Below, piece by piece: positions 32,539 to 41,529 of a stretch of 64,000 bases of DNA. Within the stretch, counting starts at the first letter, position 1, and each line of letters starts with the position of its first letter. Source of the stretch: Planctomycetota bacterium (GTDB lineage Bacteria; Planctomycetota; UBA1135); assembly GCA_008501825.1 (NCBI GenBank), contig QQUA01000023.1, positions 248,001 to 312,000 of the forward strand, read 5' to 3'. The notes below the pieces were generated by a model. It ran no database searches, was not told the origin of the DNA, and was given only the letters and a program-made list of their open reading frames with translations. Position numbers and translations under genes: made by a program.

Positions 32539-34394
32539 AGTCCCACCTCCTTGGCTTTGGCCGGCATGATTCTTACTTCCAACTCCCCGTTCTTGGCCCC
32601 GGCGACATCGGCGTCCCGCAGCACCCGGTTCTCCGCCGAGATAACCCACTCCTTGCCGTTCAGCACCTGGATCAAGCGGTCCATGGCGTTACCCACTTGC
32701 AAATCATCGCCGAACAGGGTCAAGCTGAACTTGGACAGCACGTGGGCTTCCTCGTTGCGGGATTTGTCCATGGCCATGAAATCGAAGTATTCCACGATCC
32801 AACGATCGGGATAGGAAGACATTTCCGCTTGCAAGACTTCATGAACCAACTTCCAAGCCCGCAAACAGGAGGGAATCATTTCCACTCCGGCTTCGCCGAC
32901 CAGCTTGTCCAACTCGGTCTTCTTTTTGTTGGTGGCGATTCGCAAGCTGTTCAAACGCATCGGCAGATCCACCTGGGACCAGTCGGTGCGAATGTGCCAC
33001 TCTTGCTTTTCGTCTTCGCTCAGCGACTCGTTGAACTGACTGACTTTGCCGGTGGTGTCCTGGACCATGATCTCCAAATCTCGTTTGAGCACTCGAGATT
33101 TCTGCACCAGGATCACCGCTTGAATCAACAACAGACCAATCACTCCCAGCAACATGAAGGTGAGAGGTCCTTCCACCCGTTCCAGGCCACGGGTAAATCG
33201 AAACTCTTCCTGCCGGAAGTTCATCGGCGAGATACCGGCACCGACCCCTTGCAAGGCCGCCCCGACGGCGACGGCGTCGGCAGGGACGCCGGTCTCCTGT
33301 TCGTCTTCGGCCGACAAGGACATAGGCGCGGCGACGACTCCCAACCGAGTGGCCAAGGCTTCTTCCAAGCCGGGAAGGGCCGCTCCCATGAGGTTGAGTT
33401 TGACCACTTGGGCTCCGGCAACGGCGGCCAAGCCCCGGCGGACTTCGTTGACCATGCGCCGCAACAAGGTGCCCAACTCGGCCGAATCGGCGGCTTCCAC
33501 CACCGCTTCCAAAGTCATCCCTAAGGGCAATTCCGGGCTGGTTCCGAACAAAGGATCGTGGCGGTGAAGGTCCTCTTCTTCATCCACCTCTTCATCCTCA
33601 TCTCCTTCCCCTACCTCGCCTCCAGCTTGCTCTCCCGTTTCGGGATCCTCGGCCAACATCAAGGCGCGGTCGCCATCTTCTTCTTGCGACGGCCCCTCGC
33701 TTGCCCCGGCTTCGGGATCGGCGGTGCCGTTTTTCATTCCGCGGGCCAATTCACGCCAGCCAAGATGCAAAAGCCGGGCGGCTCGGACGCCGTCGGCGGC
33801 CATCACCAGCAACACGCTGTTGACCGAACCGACGTACAAATAGGCCTGCAAGCCTTCTTCCTCCGGTTGTTCGCTGCGGAAGGCTTGAACCGCATTGACC
33901 AAGGCACCCAGATCCGACTCCACCGTATGAGGCTCGTAGCCGGCGTAATCGGCAATCCGCAAAGTTTCCTCGACGTGCGACTTGGGCACCGCCGAAACCA
34001 GCAGGGAGGAAGTGGCTCGGTCATCGTGCAATTCGACGAAATCGCAAATGACGTCGTCGATGTCCAAGTGATAAAGCTCGGACTCCACCTCGAACTTCAA
34101 GACCTGCTGGACTTTGTCGCGGTCGCTAAAAGGCAGGCTCAATTCCCGCAACACCGACTGATTCGAAGGCAGGCTGAACACGACTTGGTCCACCTTGCCC
34201 TTCACGCCGGCCTTGACCGCCCGGGCAATGGCTTTGCCCAGTCCTCGCCCCATGTTTCCCTTGACCGGGTCCAAGGAAGCCTGGTCCAAACCGCCGGAAC
34301 CGGCGGTTTTGATTTGAAAACGCTTCGCGTTGCCCTCAACCAGGGCGTAGGCGAAGCCGTCCGCTTGTAAGTGGATTCCTAGGGATCTGGCCAT
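32535..34394 (-). CDS. GspL/PilM-PilN-like assembly-platform protein
   Basis: A 619-residue protein. Residues 1-395 resemble the actin-like PilM/GspL cytoplasmic domain ('VVFSLPSNQSVLRELSLPFSD', 'VLKFEVESELYHLD', 'VPKSHVEETLRIADYAGYEP'), interrupted at about 224-280 by a highly acidic insert (DEDEEVDEEED). A PilN-like 'MNFRQEEFRFTR' precedes one membrane helix (409-431). A coiled coil and a periplasmic domain follow. The layout is that of type II secretion GspL or of a PilM-PilN fusion. It sits in an operon with an ECF sigma factor rather than with other pilus genes, so which machine it serves is unclear. Confidence 0.72.
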   Translation of the reverse strand: MARSLGIHLQADGFAYALVEGNAKRFQIKTAGSGGLDQASLDPVKGNMGRGLGKAIARAVKAGVKGKVDQVVFSLPSNQSVLRELSLPFSDRDKVQQVLKFEVESELYHLDIDDVICDFVELHDDRATSSLLVSAVPKSHVEETLRIADYAGYEPHTVESDLGALVNAVQAFRSEQPEEEGLQAYLYVGSVNSVLLVMAADGVRAARLLHLGWRELARGMKNGTADPEAGASEGPSQEEDGDRALMLAEDPETGEQAGGEVGEGDEDEEVDEEEDLHRHDPLFGTSPELPLGMTLEAVVEAADSAELGTLLRRMVNEVRRGLAAVAGAQVVKLNLMGAALPGLEEALATRLGVVAAPMSLSAEDEQETGVPADAVAVGAALQGVGAGISPMNFRQEEFRFTRGLERVEGPLTFMLLGVIGLLLIQAVILVQKSRVLKRDLEIMVQDTTGKVSQFNESLSEDEKQEWHIRTDWSQVDLPMRLNSLRIATNKKKTELDKLVGEAGVEMIPSCLRAWKLVHEVLQAEMSSYPDRWIVEYFDFMAMDKSRNEEAHVLSKFSLTLFGDDLQVGNAMDRLIQVLNGKEWVISAENRVLRDADVAGAKNGELEVRIMPAKAKEVGL

Positions 34395-34413
34395 CGGCGC
34401 TCCAAGGCCCAGA

Positions 34414-34830
34414 TTAGCGAGGTGGTCCGGTGCCGGGAAGCTCCGGAGTAGACAGAGGTTCTCCCGGGCCGGCGGTCCGCCGCCAAGCTTCCGCCTGATG
34501 GCGTTGTTCTCGGCTGAGGATGTGCCCGAAAATGAGATTCTCGAATTGAGAATCCTTCATGGCCAGACGGTTTTCCGCGGCCAAACGTTGATCCCGCAGG
34601 ATCTCGTTGCGCTCCATCTGATACTTGGAGAGCAGGATCTTCAGCTTTCGCGCCCGCTCCGGTTCCAGTTCGAAAGACTCCACCATGGTGCGGTAATAAG
34701 CCTGCAAGTCCGAGTCCAGGGCCAACCCGGAGGCGGGTAATGCGGTTCGCCGCCCCAGCCAGAAGCCGAGCAAGGCCCCGGCGCACCAAGTCACCAAGGC
34801 CGGAATCAGAATGCGGCGCCAGGATGCCAT
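34414..34830 (-). CDS. Small membrane-anchored helical protein (Spy/CpxP-like sensor layout)
   Basis: A 138-residue protein with one N-terminal membrane helix (about 8-26) and a soluble, charged helical region. 'LEPERARKLKILLSKYQMERNEILRD' resembles the helical repeats of periplasmic heavy-metal-sensor or Spy-like proteins that accompany ECF sigma factors. The C-terminus is Pro/Gly-rich. It lies between the anti-sigma gene (58 bp upstream) and the GspL-like gene (19 bp downstream). A periplasmic signal-input role is inferred from context and shape, not shown. Confidence 0.6.
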   Translation of the reverse strand: MASWRRILIPALVTWCAGALLGFWLGRRTALPASGLALDSDLQAYYRTMVESFELEPERARKLKILLSKYQMERNEILRDQRLAAENRLAMKDSQFENLIFGHILSREQRHQAEAWRRTAGPGEPLSTPELPGTGPPR

Positions 34831-34888
34831 GGCCTAGGCCTTCCTCAATCCCCGATTGGATCGGTGGGCTCCCACTTCCGAGCTTGAT

Positions 34889-35476
34889 TCATCGCTGCTC
34901 GGAAAGGCGGCCGGACCGGGAGGAGCTGGGCTCGGTGGAGGCCGCCGGCTGGGAATCCGGGCCGGGGCCCGGCGGGCGCCAGGAGGTCGGTGATTCCGGG
35001 GAGCTGGGTGAGGTTTCCGCTTGCTGCAGCAACTCGAGATAAAGCCGATCGATTTCTTCCTTCTGATTGGCTTGCACGGTGCCGGGCAACAGGGCTCGGT
35101 CGGCGGCGAACAGGGTCAGGCTGAGCAAAAGCAAGACGGCGGCGGCTCGGCGCCAAAGCTGGAGCCCGCGAGTCAGGCTGCGGACTTCTCGAGCCAGCCC
35201 GGCTTCAAAACGCCGACTCATGCGGTCCAGAGTCGCCGCGTCGGGGCCTTCCGCTTGAAGCAAGTCCAGGTCCTGTCGCAGATTCCGAAGCTCGGCGAGC
35301 TTGGTGCGGTAAGACGGGTCTTGCAGCAACTGAGAGCGGATTTCATCCGCCTCCCAATCGGAGACTTCGCCGTCGAACCAGGCGTGGAGTTGGCGGTTCC
35401 ACGCTTCCTCGCTGCGCAGCGAAGAGGGGCGATCTTCGAAACGATCTCCGAACGACGGAGTGGAGGGGTTTTTCAT
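34889..35476 (-). CDS. Membrane anti-sigma factor
   Basis: A 195-residue protein. The N-terminal domain has the anti-sigma hallmark 'LHAWFDGEVSDWEADEIRSQL' (30-50) without the zinc HxxxCxxC motif. A single membrane helix lies at about 109-126. The C-terminal part outside is Pro/Ser-rich. ATG 35476 overlaps the sigma factor stop in an ATGA arrangement, and this coupling is itself strong evidence for the pairing. It would hold the ECF sigma factor at the membrane until a signal arrives. Confidence 0.78.
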   Translation of the reverse strand: MKNPSTPSFGDRFEDRPSSLRSEEAWNRQLHAWFDGEVSDWEADEIRSQLLQDPSYRTKLAELRNLRQDLDLLQAEGPDAATLDRMSRRFEAGLAREVRSLTRGLQLWRRAAAVLLLLSLTLFAADRALLPGTVQANQKEEIDRLYLELLQQAETSPSSPESPTSWRPPGPGPDSQPAASTEPSSSRSGRLSEQR

Positions 35477-36063
35477 AGACCTTCCTCCAGGCGCCGGAGT
35501 TCCCGGGCCAGGCGTTCCCTGGCTCGAAAGATGCGCGATTCCACCGTGCCCTGGGCAATGCCGAGGATGCGGGCGATGTCGCGGTAAGCCAATCCTTCCA
35601 ACTCTCGCAAGATCAGGACTTCGCGGAACTTCCGGGGTAGGCGATCGAGGGCTTCCCGGACCAGTTGGCAGCGCTCTTGGCGAGCCGCACCTTCGGAGGG
35701 TTCCAATCCCGGATCCGGACCTTCCACGGGCAATTCGCCGTTGTCGTCCTGCAAGCTGCTCCAATGTCGCGGCCGAGTCAAGCGAGCCACCTTGCGGCGA
35801 TGATCCAGCAAAGTGTTCATGGCCACCTGATAGAGCCAGGTCGAGAAGGCGGCCTCACCCCGGAAGGTGTCGATCCGCCGTTGCACTTTCAAGAAGACTT
35901 CCTGGACTCCATCCTCCGCTTCGGAAGGATCCAGGCCGCACCGGCAAGCCAGGCGATAAACCTTGGGCGCATACTCCCGAAACAGCCGTTCCAGGCTGCC
36001 GGGGCCGCGATGGAGGCCTTCCGCCTGCCCTGGCTCTCCGGGAGATCCAGCTTTTCGGCTCAT
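35473..36063 (-). CDS. ECF-family RNA polymerase sigma factor
   Basis: A 196-residue sigma factor. Region 2 runs from 'LERLFREYAPKVYRLACRCG' through 'AEDGVQEVFLKV' and 'FSTWLYQVAMNTLLDHRR' (about 25-95). Region 4 is 'ALDRLPRKFREVLILRELEGLAYRDIARILGIAQGTVESRIFRARERL' (segments within about 140-188) with its helix-turn-helix. I start at ATG 36063; a GTG six codons upstream is possible. It heads an apparent five-gene operon ending with the GspL- and GspM-like genes, which it may itself transcribe. Confidence 0.93.
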   Translation of the reverse strand: MSRKAGSPGEPGQAEGLHRGPGSLERLFREYAPKVYRLACRCGLDPSEAEDGVQEVFLKVQRRIDTFRGEAAFSTWLYQVAMNTLLDHRRKVARLTRPRHWSSLQDDNGELPVEGPDPGLEPSEGAARQERCQLVREALDRLPRKFREVLILRELEGLAYRDIARILGIAQGTVESRIFRARERLARELRRLEEGL

Positions 36064-36187
36064 GGCTGCGAGATGGGTCACGCAATTGGGACGGCCGGAG
36101 CGGGTCCGGTCTTCCCCATTCTTGAATTGGGAACGTTTGGCGGCGGCAGCCTAGGGATGGCGGCGGCGCCACCAAGCTCCCATGAAC

Positions 36188-37447
36188 CTATTCGTCCAAA
36201 GGAGGGTCCAGTTTGGGCAGTAAATGGCCCAATTTGTCCCGCTTGGTTTTGAGATAGTGCAAATTATCGGCCACCGGCTCGGTTTGAACCGGCAGTTGCT
36301 CCACGATTTCCAAGCCGTAGCCATGGAGTCCGGCCAGCTTTTTCGGATTGTTGGTCAGCAACCGCATCTGCCGAACTCCCAAGTCGTTAAGGATTTGGGC
36401 CCCGATGCCGTATTCCCGCATATCGGCGGGAAAACCAAGCCTTTCGTTGGCTTCGACGGTGTCGGCTCCTTCCTCTTGCAACTTGTAGGCCCGCATTTTG
36501 TTTTCCAGGCCGATGCCGCGGCCTTCCTGGCGGATGTAGAGCACCACTCCCTTGCCCGCCTGGCTCACCGCGAACAGGGCTTGGCGGAGCTGCGGGCCGC
36601 AATCGCAACGCAAACTACCGAGGATGTCCCCGGTCAGGCATTCACTATGGACCCGGACCAGAACCGGCTCCTTCTGCTTGGGCAGCTTCTTGCTCGGGTC
36701 TTCCGGAGCCTCGGGCCAACCGAAGGTCATGGCCACGTGCTCTTTGTCGTCGGTCAGGGAACGATAGAGGTGCAAGCGGAAATCGCCGACTTGGGTCGGG
36801 AGCTTGACGTTGCAGACCCGGCGCTCGATCAACTTTTCCCGCCGCCGGCGCCATTCGATCAAACTCTCGATGGTGAGGATGCGGATGCCATGCTTCTCGG
36901 AGAACCTCTCCAAATCCGGCATCCGGGCCATGGTGCCGTCCTCGTTCATGATCTCGCAGATCACGGCGCCGGAGCGCAGGCCGGCCAAGCGCGCCAAATC
37001 GACTGAGCCTTCGGTCTGTCCGGGGCGGACTAGGACGCCGCCGTCTCGCGCCCGGAGGGGAAAAATGTGGCCCGGCCGGGCCAGATCGCCGGGAGTCGCC
37101 CCCGGGCGGATGGCTGCCTGGATGGTGGTCGACCGGTCGAAGGCGGAAATGCCGGTAGTCACCCCTTCCCGGGCTTCCACCGACTCCAAGAACGCGGTCC
37201 CCATCCGCGAAGTGTTCTCGGCGACTTGGGGCCGGAGTTGCAGTTGCTCCACGATCTCGCCGCTGAGCGGCATGCAAATGAGGCCCCCGGCCTCTTTGCG
37301 CATGAAGTTGATGATCTCCGGAGTGATCTTCTCCGCGGCAAGGACCAAATCGCCCTCATTCTCGCGGCGCGGATCGTCCACCAGAATGAGGAGCTTGCCT
37401 TCCCGGATATCTTCCAGGGCTTCTTCTACCGAGGCAAAGGCCATCAT
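36188..37447 (-). CDS. ribBA: Bifunctional riboflavin enzyme RibBA (DHBP synthase / GTP cyclohydrolase II)
   Basis: A 419-residue cytoplasmic enzyme. The N-terminal domain (about 1-205) makes 3,4-dihydroxy-2-butanone 4-phosphate ('VDDPRRENEGDLVLAAE', 'RPGHIFPLRARDGGVLVRPGQTE' in two adjoining pieces). The C-terminal domain opens the GTP ring ('VRVHSECLTGDILGSLRCDCG' with the zinc Cys set, then 'YIRQEGRGIGLENKMRAY'). Both active sites look intact. No FMN riboswitch was recognisable in the 199 bp upstream, which instead contain short inverted repeats. It is not followed by ribH in this window. Confidence 0.96.
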   Translation of the reverse strand: MMAFASVEEALEDIREGKLLILVDDPRRENEGDLVLAAEKITPEIINFMRKEAGGLICMPLSGEIVEQLQLRPQVAENTSRMGTAFLESVEAREGVTTGISAFDRSTTIQAAIRPGATPGDLARPGHIFPLRARDGGVLVRPGQTEGSVDLARLAGLRSGAVICEIMNEDGTMARMPDLERFSEKHGIRILTIESLIEWRRRREKLIERRVCNVKLPTQVGDFRLHLYRSLTDDKEHVAMTFGWPEAPEDPSKKLPKQKEPVLVRVHSECLTGDILGSLRCDCGPQLRQALFAVSQAGKGVVLYIRQEGRGIGLENKMRAYKLQEEGADTVEANERLGFPADMREYGIGAQILNDLGVRQMRLLTNNPKKLAGLHGYGLEIVEQLPVQTEPVADNLHYLKTKRDKLGHLLPKLDPPLDE

Positions 37448-37517
37448 GCAATTTTACGCGTCATGGGTTGCTGAGGATGCCTCATTTCGGAAAGGGTGCC
37501 GGGTTCGAGAGCAAAAT

Positions 37518-37568
37518 TTCCTGTAACAGGAAGATTTGCATCCCTGTTTTTCGATCTCGAATTTCGAG
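37518..37568. promoter_or_regulatory. Two short inverted repeats in the ribBA / envelope-protein intergenic region
   Basis: TTCCTGT-A-ACAGGAA (37518-37532, perfect 7-bp arms) and CTCGAA-T-TTCGAG (37556-37568, 6-bp arms) lie in the AT-richer 199-bp gap between divergent genes. Odd-length dyads of this size are typical of protein-binding sites, but no known operator consensus fits. Confidence 0.35.
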
Positions 37569-37646
37569 GAAAACTAGATTTCCAGGAATTTTTCTTCCGC
37601 AGGACCTCCAAAAATTGCACTAGCTCCATAGGGACTTAACAACATC

Positions 37647-38537
37647 ATGCTTTTCCACCTTCTTTGCCTTTCCATTCACCTCGGCCTGCTGGGACAAGAT
37701 CAACTCAGCCCGGAGTCACCACTCCACTCAATTTCGGCCTTGCCTCAAGAGGAGGAAGGGAATCGACTGCAACGGCTTTTTCAAAGTATGGAAAAGGGAA
37801 TCGTGGTGGAAGGCCTCTACCGTTATTGGAGGCAACAGCCCGGTCCCCCGACCCAACTCCAACGCCGATTTCTGGCCTACTATCACCCGAAGGCAGTCGG
37901 CATTCGCTTCCTTCCGCCGTACACCGAACTTGCCTCCTCTTCGGATCCACCTTCCGGGAATTTCGGTAAAGGTTTGTTTCTCATGAATGCCGGAAAGGAG
38001 TCGGACGGCCGTTGGGAATGCCACTCCGGCTCCGGCATCCGCCACAGCAGAGTCCAGGTCAAAAATTCCGAAATCCTGGAAGAAAAACAACGCCATCCCC
38101 TGTTTTGGATTCGGCATCCCATAAAAGTTCCGGATGTCCAAAAAGTTCCTGAGGAATGGCAAGTCGATCCGGCTTCGGCGCCTTTGGAAATCCGGCAAAA
38201 CCTGGTGCAACAAAAGGATCCGATCGTACTCTGGGACCTTCACGCCTCGAGTCAAAACAAGGTCTACCTTTCTTTCCTTAGCGATGGAGATTGGGCCGGT
38301 AGCTGGACTCTGTGGCACCGGGGCCGGCACCGATATTACAGCTTGGTAGATTGTCAGGTCGATTGGCCCGATCGAAAGGCGGAAGCTTATCCAAGCCAAC
38401 TTCTAGCCAAGCAACAAGTTGGCAAAACCATTTACTTCCGTTACCGACTGGACCAGTTGCAATGGCAAGAGGTTCCGGACCCGGAAACCGGGTTCCGGCT
38501 TTGGGCGAATCGCCTTCCCACCCCGATTTTGAAATGA
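37647..38537 (+). CDS. Hypothetical exported protein
   Basis: A 296-residue protein. Residues 1-16 form a short signal peptide with no charged residue (MLFHLLCLSIHLGLLG) followed by 'QDQLSPES'. The mature part is aromatic and basic (many Trp, Tyr and His) and probably beta-rich; I recognise no domain. Its stop overlaps the next start by 4 bp (ATGA at 38534-38537), so the two proteins are likely partners. Codon use looks slightly less biased than in neighbours. Confidence 0.65.
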   Translation: MLFHLLCLSIHLGLLGQDQLSPESPLHSISALPQEEEGNRLQRLFQSMEKGIVVEGLYRYWRQQPGPPTQLQRRFLAYYHPKAVGIRFLPPYTELASSSDPPSGNFGKGLFLMNAGKESDGRWECHSGSGIRHSRVQVKNSEILEEKQRHPLFWIRHPIKVPDVQKVPEEWQVDPASAPLEIRQNLVQQKDPIVLWDLHASSQNKVYLSFLSDGDWAGSWTLWHRGRHRYYSLVDCQVDWPDRKAEAYPSQLLAKQQVGKTIYFRYRLDQLQWQEVPDPETGFRLWANRLPTPILK

Positions 38538-40123
38538 GAAACACCCTGCTTTTCCTGATCATTCTCATCGCAATCGCGGCTGTGTTTTATGCAAGATTGA
38601 GAAAGAGAGAAATTCCTATCCAAAGTTCCAACCTTGCTCAAGAGGCCCCTTCTCGAAGTTCAGGGAATGAGGAAGAAATCGCCATAGCCGGCTCAGCACA
38701 GGGCCCTAGAAACTCCCTGCCGCCTAGTTCGAAGGCGGAGGCCGAGCCGAGCCGCTTTCCCTATCGCATCGCCTTTAAACGCTCTCAAATCCACATCGCC
38801 AAACCAGCCTCAGGTACCGAACTGCAAGTTTTTTACGAGTTGGATTCAAAGCCGGTGTTTCACGGTTTCAGCGATTCTCAAGGAGTCAGTCGTTTCGATT
38901 TGCCCCATAGGGACGGCAAATATCGACTGAAAGCGAATTGGCACGGATTCGAACAAGTATGGGAGCACACTGCGGAAGCCATGGTGGCTTCCGGGAAAGA
39001 GGCGGTTCATTTCGAAGGGGAAGGAACGCTTCGAGTCGAAGTTCGAGGATGGGATGGCAGCGATACTCTTTTCGCCGTGATCGGATTGCGTCCCTATCGC
39101 GGATTGGGAGACCAGGTGAGATCGCCTCGCCTTTTGAGCTACTCCATGAAACCGGGAGTTTACACCGGTGAATTTCAAGCTCCCTGCGGGCCTGGTTACC
39201 ACTTGGCCATTCTCAACTCCCAATACCAGCCTATGGCTCAGCGGCAGATGGACCATGACTTGATGCTCGGCGAGCAACATGAATTCATCGTCTCCTTGAA
39301 TCCGGATTCCTTACATGGAGTCCAGCTCGTCTTTCATGCCCAAGATTCCCTGCGCCAATCCCTCGGGAGTAGCCGCTTTGCGGTTCAACTTCTCACTTGG
39401 CTGGAAGCTCCACCTCAACCGAATATCATGACTTCCTTTCGTATGGCCTTGGATCGCCCTCATAAGGTCCTCCTTCCTCCCCATCGGCCGTTTCGAATGA
39501 TGGGCTATGTGCCCGGCTTTGCGCCGGTACTCATTCATAGCGGCCAGCTTGAGGACGGAACCATTCACGTCCCACTTGAGGCCGAAGGCCGGCTCCGGAT
39601 CCCCCTCTGCCCATCATTTCGAAAGCTGCTCGGCTCCCTTCGACGGCGGGGCAGGATCTACTTTCATGACTTTCCCCAATCCATGGTTTTTCGTTCCACC
39701 GAAAAAGAAGATCAATGGTTGGAAATCTCCGGCTTGGGCCCGGCGGTTTCCGGCATTCGGTTCGGGGACTCCTATTTACCCATCCAAATACTTAGTGGCC
39801 AAACCGTGACCCTGCAGGATTGGCCGCCTCCCGAGACTCTCGCTCTGAAAGAAACGAAAGTGGTAGTGCAATTGGTAGATTTCAACTCCACTTCCCTTCA
39901 CGCCACCGCATGGCACCAGGGGCGTTGCCTCTTTAGCCGTTATCAATTCGGGCAAGCAAGTCGACCTTCCAGCCGGTTCCATTTGAGCTTTGCCGCTCCC
40001 GACGGCCCCTTCGAGTTGAAGTTCACGGCACCGGATCAAAACTTGAAGCTGCGGACCGGGGAGATGGTGGCCGCCGAAGGAGATCGCAGTTTTCGCGTGC
40101 AAGTCTATGCTCAAAGTCCTTAA
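38534..40123 (+). CDS. Hypothetical membrane-anchored envelope protein
   Basis: A 529-residue protein starting at ATG 38534, the ATGA overlap with the previous gene. Residues 4-21 are a membrane helix followed by a basic 'RLRKRE', which gives an N-terminal anchor. A Ser/Glu-rich linker runs to about residue 75. The remainder is beta-rich; 'LQVFYELDSKPVFHGFSDSQG' and 'KYRLKANWHGFEQ' echo carboxypeptidase-regulatory folds, as in the repeat protein at 5.5-9.1 kb. No catalytic motif is visible. The open frame upstream of this start is the shadow of the preceding gene. Confidence 0.65.
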   Translation: MRNTLLFLIILIAIAAVFYARLRKREIPIQSSNLAQEAPSRSSGNEEEIAIAGSAQGPRNSLPPSSKAEAEPSRFPYRIAFKRSQIHIAKPASGTELQVFYELDSKPVFHGFSDSQGVSRFDLPHRDGKYRLKANWHGFEQVWEHTAEAMVASGKEAVHFEGEGTLRVEVRGWDGSDTLFAVIGLRPYRGLGDQVRSPRLLSYSMKPGVYTGEFQAPCGPGYHLAILNSQYQPMAQRQMDHDLMLGEQHEFIVSLNPDSLHGVQLVFHAQDSLRQSLGSSRFAVQLLTWLEAPPQPNIMTSFRMALDRPHKVLLPPHRPFRMMGYVPGFAPVLIHSGQLEDGTIHVPLEAEGRLRIPLCPSFRKLLGSLRRRGRIYFHDFPQSMVFRSTEKEDQWLEISGLGPAVSGIRFGDSYLPIQILSGQTVTLQDWPPPETLALKETKVVVQLVDFNSTSLHATAWHQGRCLFSRYQFGQASRPSSRFHLSFAAPDGPFELKFTAPDQNLKLRTGEMVAAEGDRSFRVQVYAQSP

Positions 40124-40242
40124 GAGGAAGAGGGCGCTCACTCGGCAGATCTCTCTCGTTCTTTAGTTTTTTTCCGAGAAAACTTTTTCGCCACCAACCC
40201 TTTGCCGGCTCAGCCTGCTCCCGGCATCCGCGATGTAGGGGC

Positions 40243-41385
40243 GTGGGACAACGACAAGGAACTCAAAATTTAGATGCCGGCCGATCGCGCAGAAGCCGCT
40301 GGCTGCCGGCCCTGCTTGGAGCCAGCCTCACCGCCGCTCTGGCCTCCACCTTGGCGATTCCGGAGTGGGAAAACTATCAAGCCGGCCAAGCTCGCCAAAT
40401 GCAATCGGTGACCGCCATTCAGAAGGAATTGAATCAGCTTCGCCAAGGCCAAGCTCGACTCCAACAAAAATGGCAGGGTCAAAGCGCCACTCTCCAAAGG
40501 CAAGTCCAAGCTCTGGAAAATCGGCTGGAACACCTCACCGGGGACGTCGCCGGAGCGCAGAGCACTCAGCAGAACCTGCTGCAGGACATGACCGGCTTGC
40601 GCCAAGAAATCCATACCCAAGCCGCCGCTTTGGCTTCCCAAACTTCCAAACAACACCTGGTCGAGCGGCGCCGTAAATTGCGCACCCAGATCTTGGAGCC
40701 GGTAATTCAGCTCACCGGGGTGGACGCCGTCGGCAGCGCGGTCTTGGTCTATCGGGGGGAAGACTCCCAGGGAGCCTACTACCTGGCTTTGACCAGCTAT
40801 CACGTCATTCGGGACATTCTCAGTGAGCGGACCGAAGTCACGGACATTTATCAAGAGAACATCGAAACCGTCATTGAACGAGATAGCGGCAATATCCACT
40901 TGATGTCCAAATTGGTGGCCGAAAACGTGGCCAAAGACTTGGGCTTGTTGCGTTTGGATACGGAAGCGGATTTGGGGCCGGTAGCCCGTCTGGCTCCTTT
41001 ACAACGCAACCGGGAAGTGCAAGTCTTCACTCCGGTATACACCGTGGGTTGCCCGCTCGGAACCACCGCGCAAGCGACTCGAGGAGAAATCACTCGTAGT
41101 CAATGGCAAGTGGAAGGGCACAACTTCTGGATGCTTTCCAGTCCAGCCTATTTCGGCAATTCAGGCGGCGGCGTTTTCCTCGCCGATTCACTCGAATTGA
41201 TCGGCATCTTCGCAAAGATCTATACCCATGGTTCTTTCAGACCTCAAGTCATCACCCACATGGGTTTGGCGGTTCCTCTGGAAGTCTTACATCAGTGGCT
41301 GAAGGAAGGCGGATACGGCTTCATCCTTCCGAGCGGGGAAACTCAACCGGCAACCGCCGCATTGTCACCTGAAGTTCATCATTGA
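40243..41385 (+). CDS. Membrane-anchored trypsin-like serine protease with coiled coil
   Basis: A 380-residue protein from a GTG start; the next in-frame ATG lies past the membrane helix. Residues 18-39 are a membrane anchor. Residues 45-150 are Gln/Leu-rich heptads forming a long coiled coil. The protease domain (about 155-365) has a plausible triad: His187 in 'LALTSYHVI', Asp232 in 'KDLGLLRL' and Ser307 in 'FGNSGGGVF'. There is no PDZ domain, unlike DegP or HtrA. The coiled coil suggests an oligomeric, perhaps sensor-like periplasmic protease. It ends before strong terminators. Confidence 0.8.
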   Translation: MGQRQGTQNLDAGRSRRSRWLPALLGASLTAALASTLAIPEWENYQAGQARQMQSVTAIQKELNQLRQGQARLQQKWQGQSATLQRQVQALENRLEHLTGDVAGAQSTQQNLLQDMTGLRQEIHTQAAALASQTSKQHLVERRRKLRTQILEPVIQLTGVDAVGSAVLVYRGEDSQGAYYLALTSYHVIRDILSERTEVTDIYQENIETVIERDSGNIHLMSKLVAENVAKDLGLLRLDTEADLGPVARLAPLQRNREVQVFTPVYTVGCPLGTTAQATRGEITRSQWQVEGHNFWMLSSPAYFGNSGGGVFLADSLELIGIFAKIYTHGSFRPQVITHMGLAVPLEVLHQWLKEGGYGFILPSGETQPATAALSPEVHH

Positions 41386-41408
41386 AACCATTCCATCCCG
41401 ATTCCTGA

Positions 41409-41438
41409 GGGCGGCCGCGATCGCGGTCGCCCATTTTC
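41409..41438 (+). terminator. Intrinsic terminator after the trypsin-like protease
   Basis: A long GC-rich stem (41409-41419 with 41422-41432, one G/T mismatch) is followed by ATTTTCTT. A second hairpin, TTTTCTTGC/GCAAGAAAA (41434-41457), follows directly and would work on both strands. Confidence 0.85.
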
Positions 41439-41529
41439 TTGCAGCCAGGCAAGAAAAATCCCAAAACCATTGAAGTCCGCCGGCCAGCGACCGCTGAGGG
41501 AAAGAACCTAACCACCTGGGGATTCCACG

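Noticed and set aside
37448..37646. Possible FMN riboswitch upstream of ribBA
   Set aside because: The conserved FMN aptamer blocks (such as the AGGAT..GGGGC core) could not be found on the minus strand; only short inverted repeats are present.
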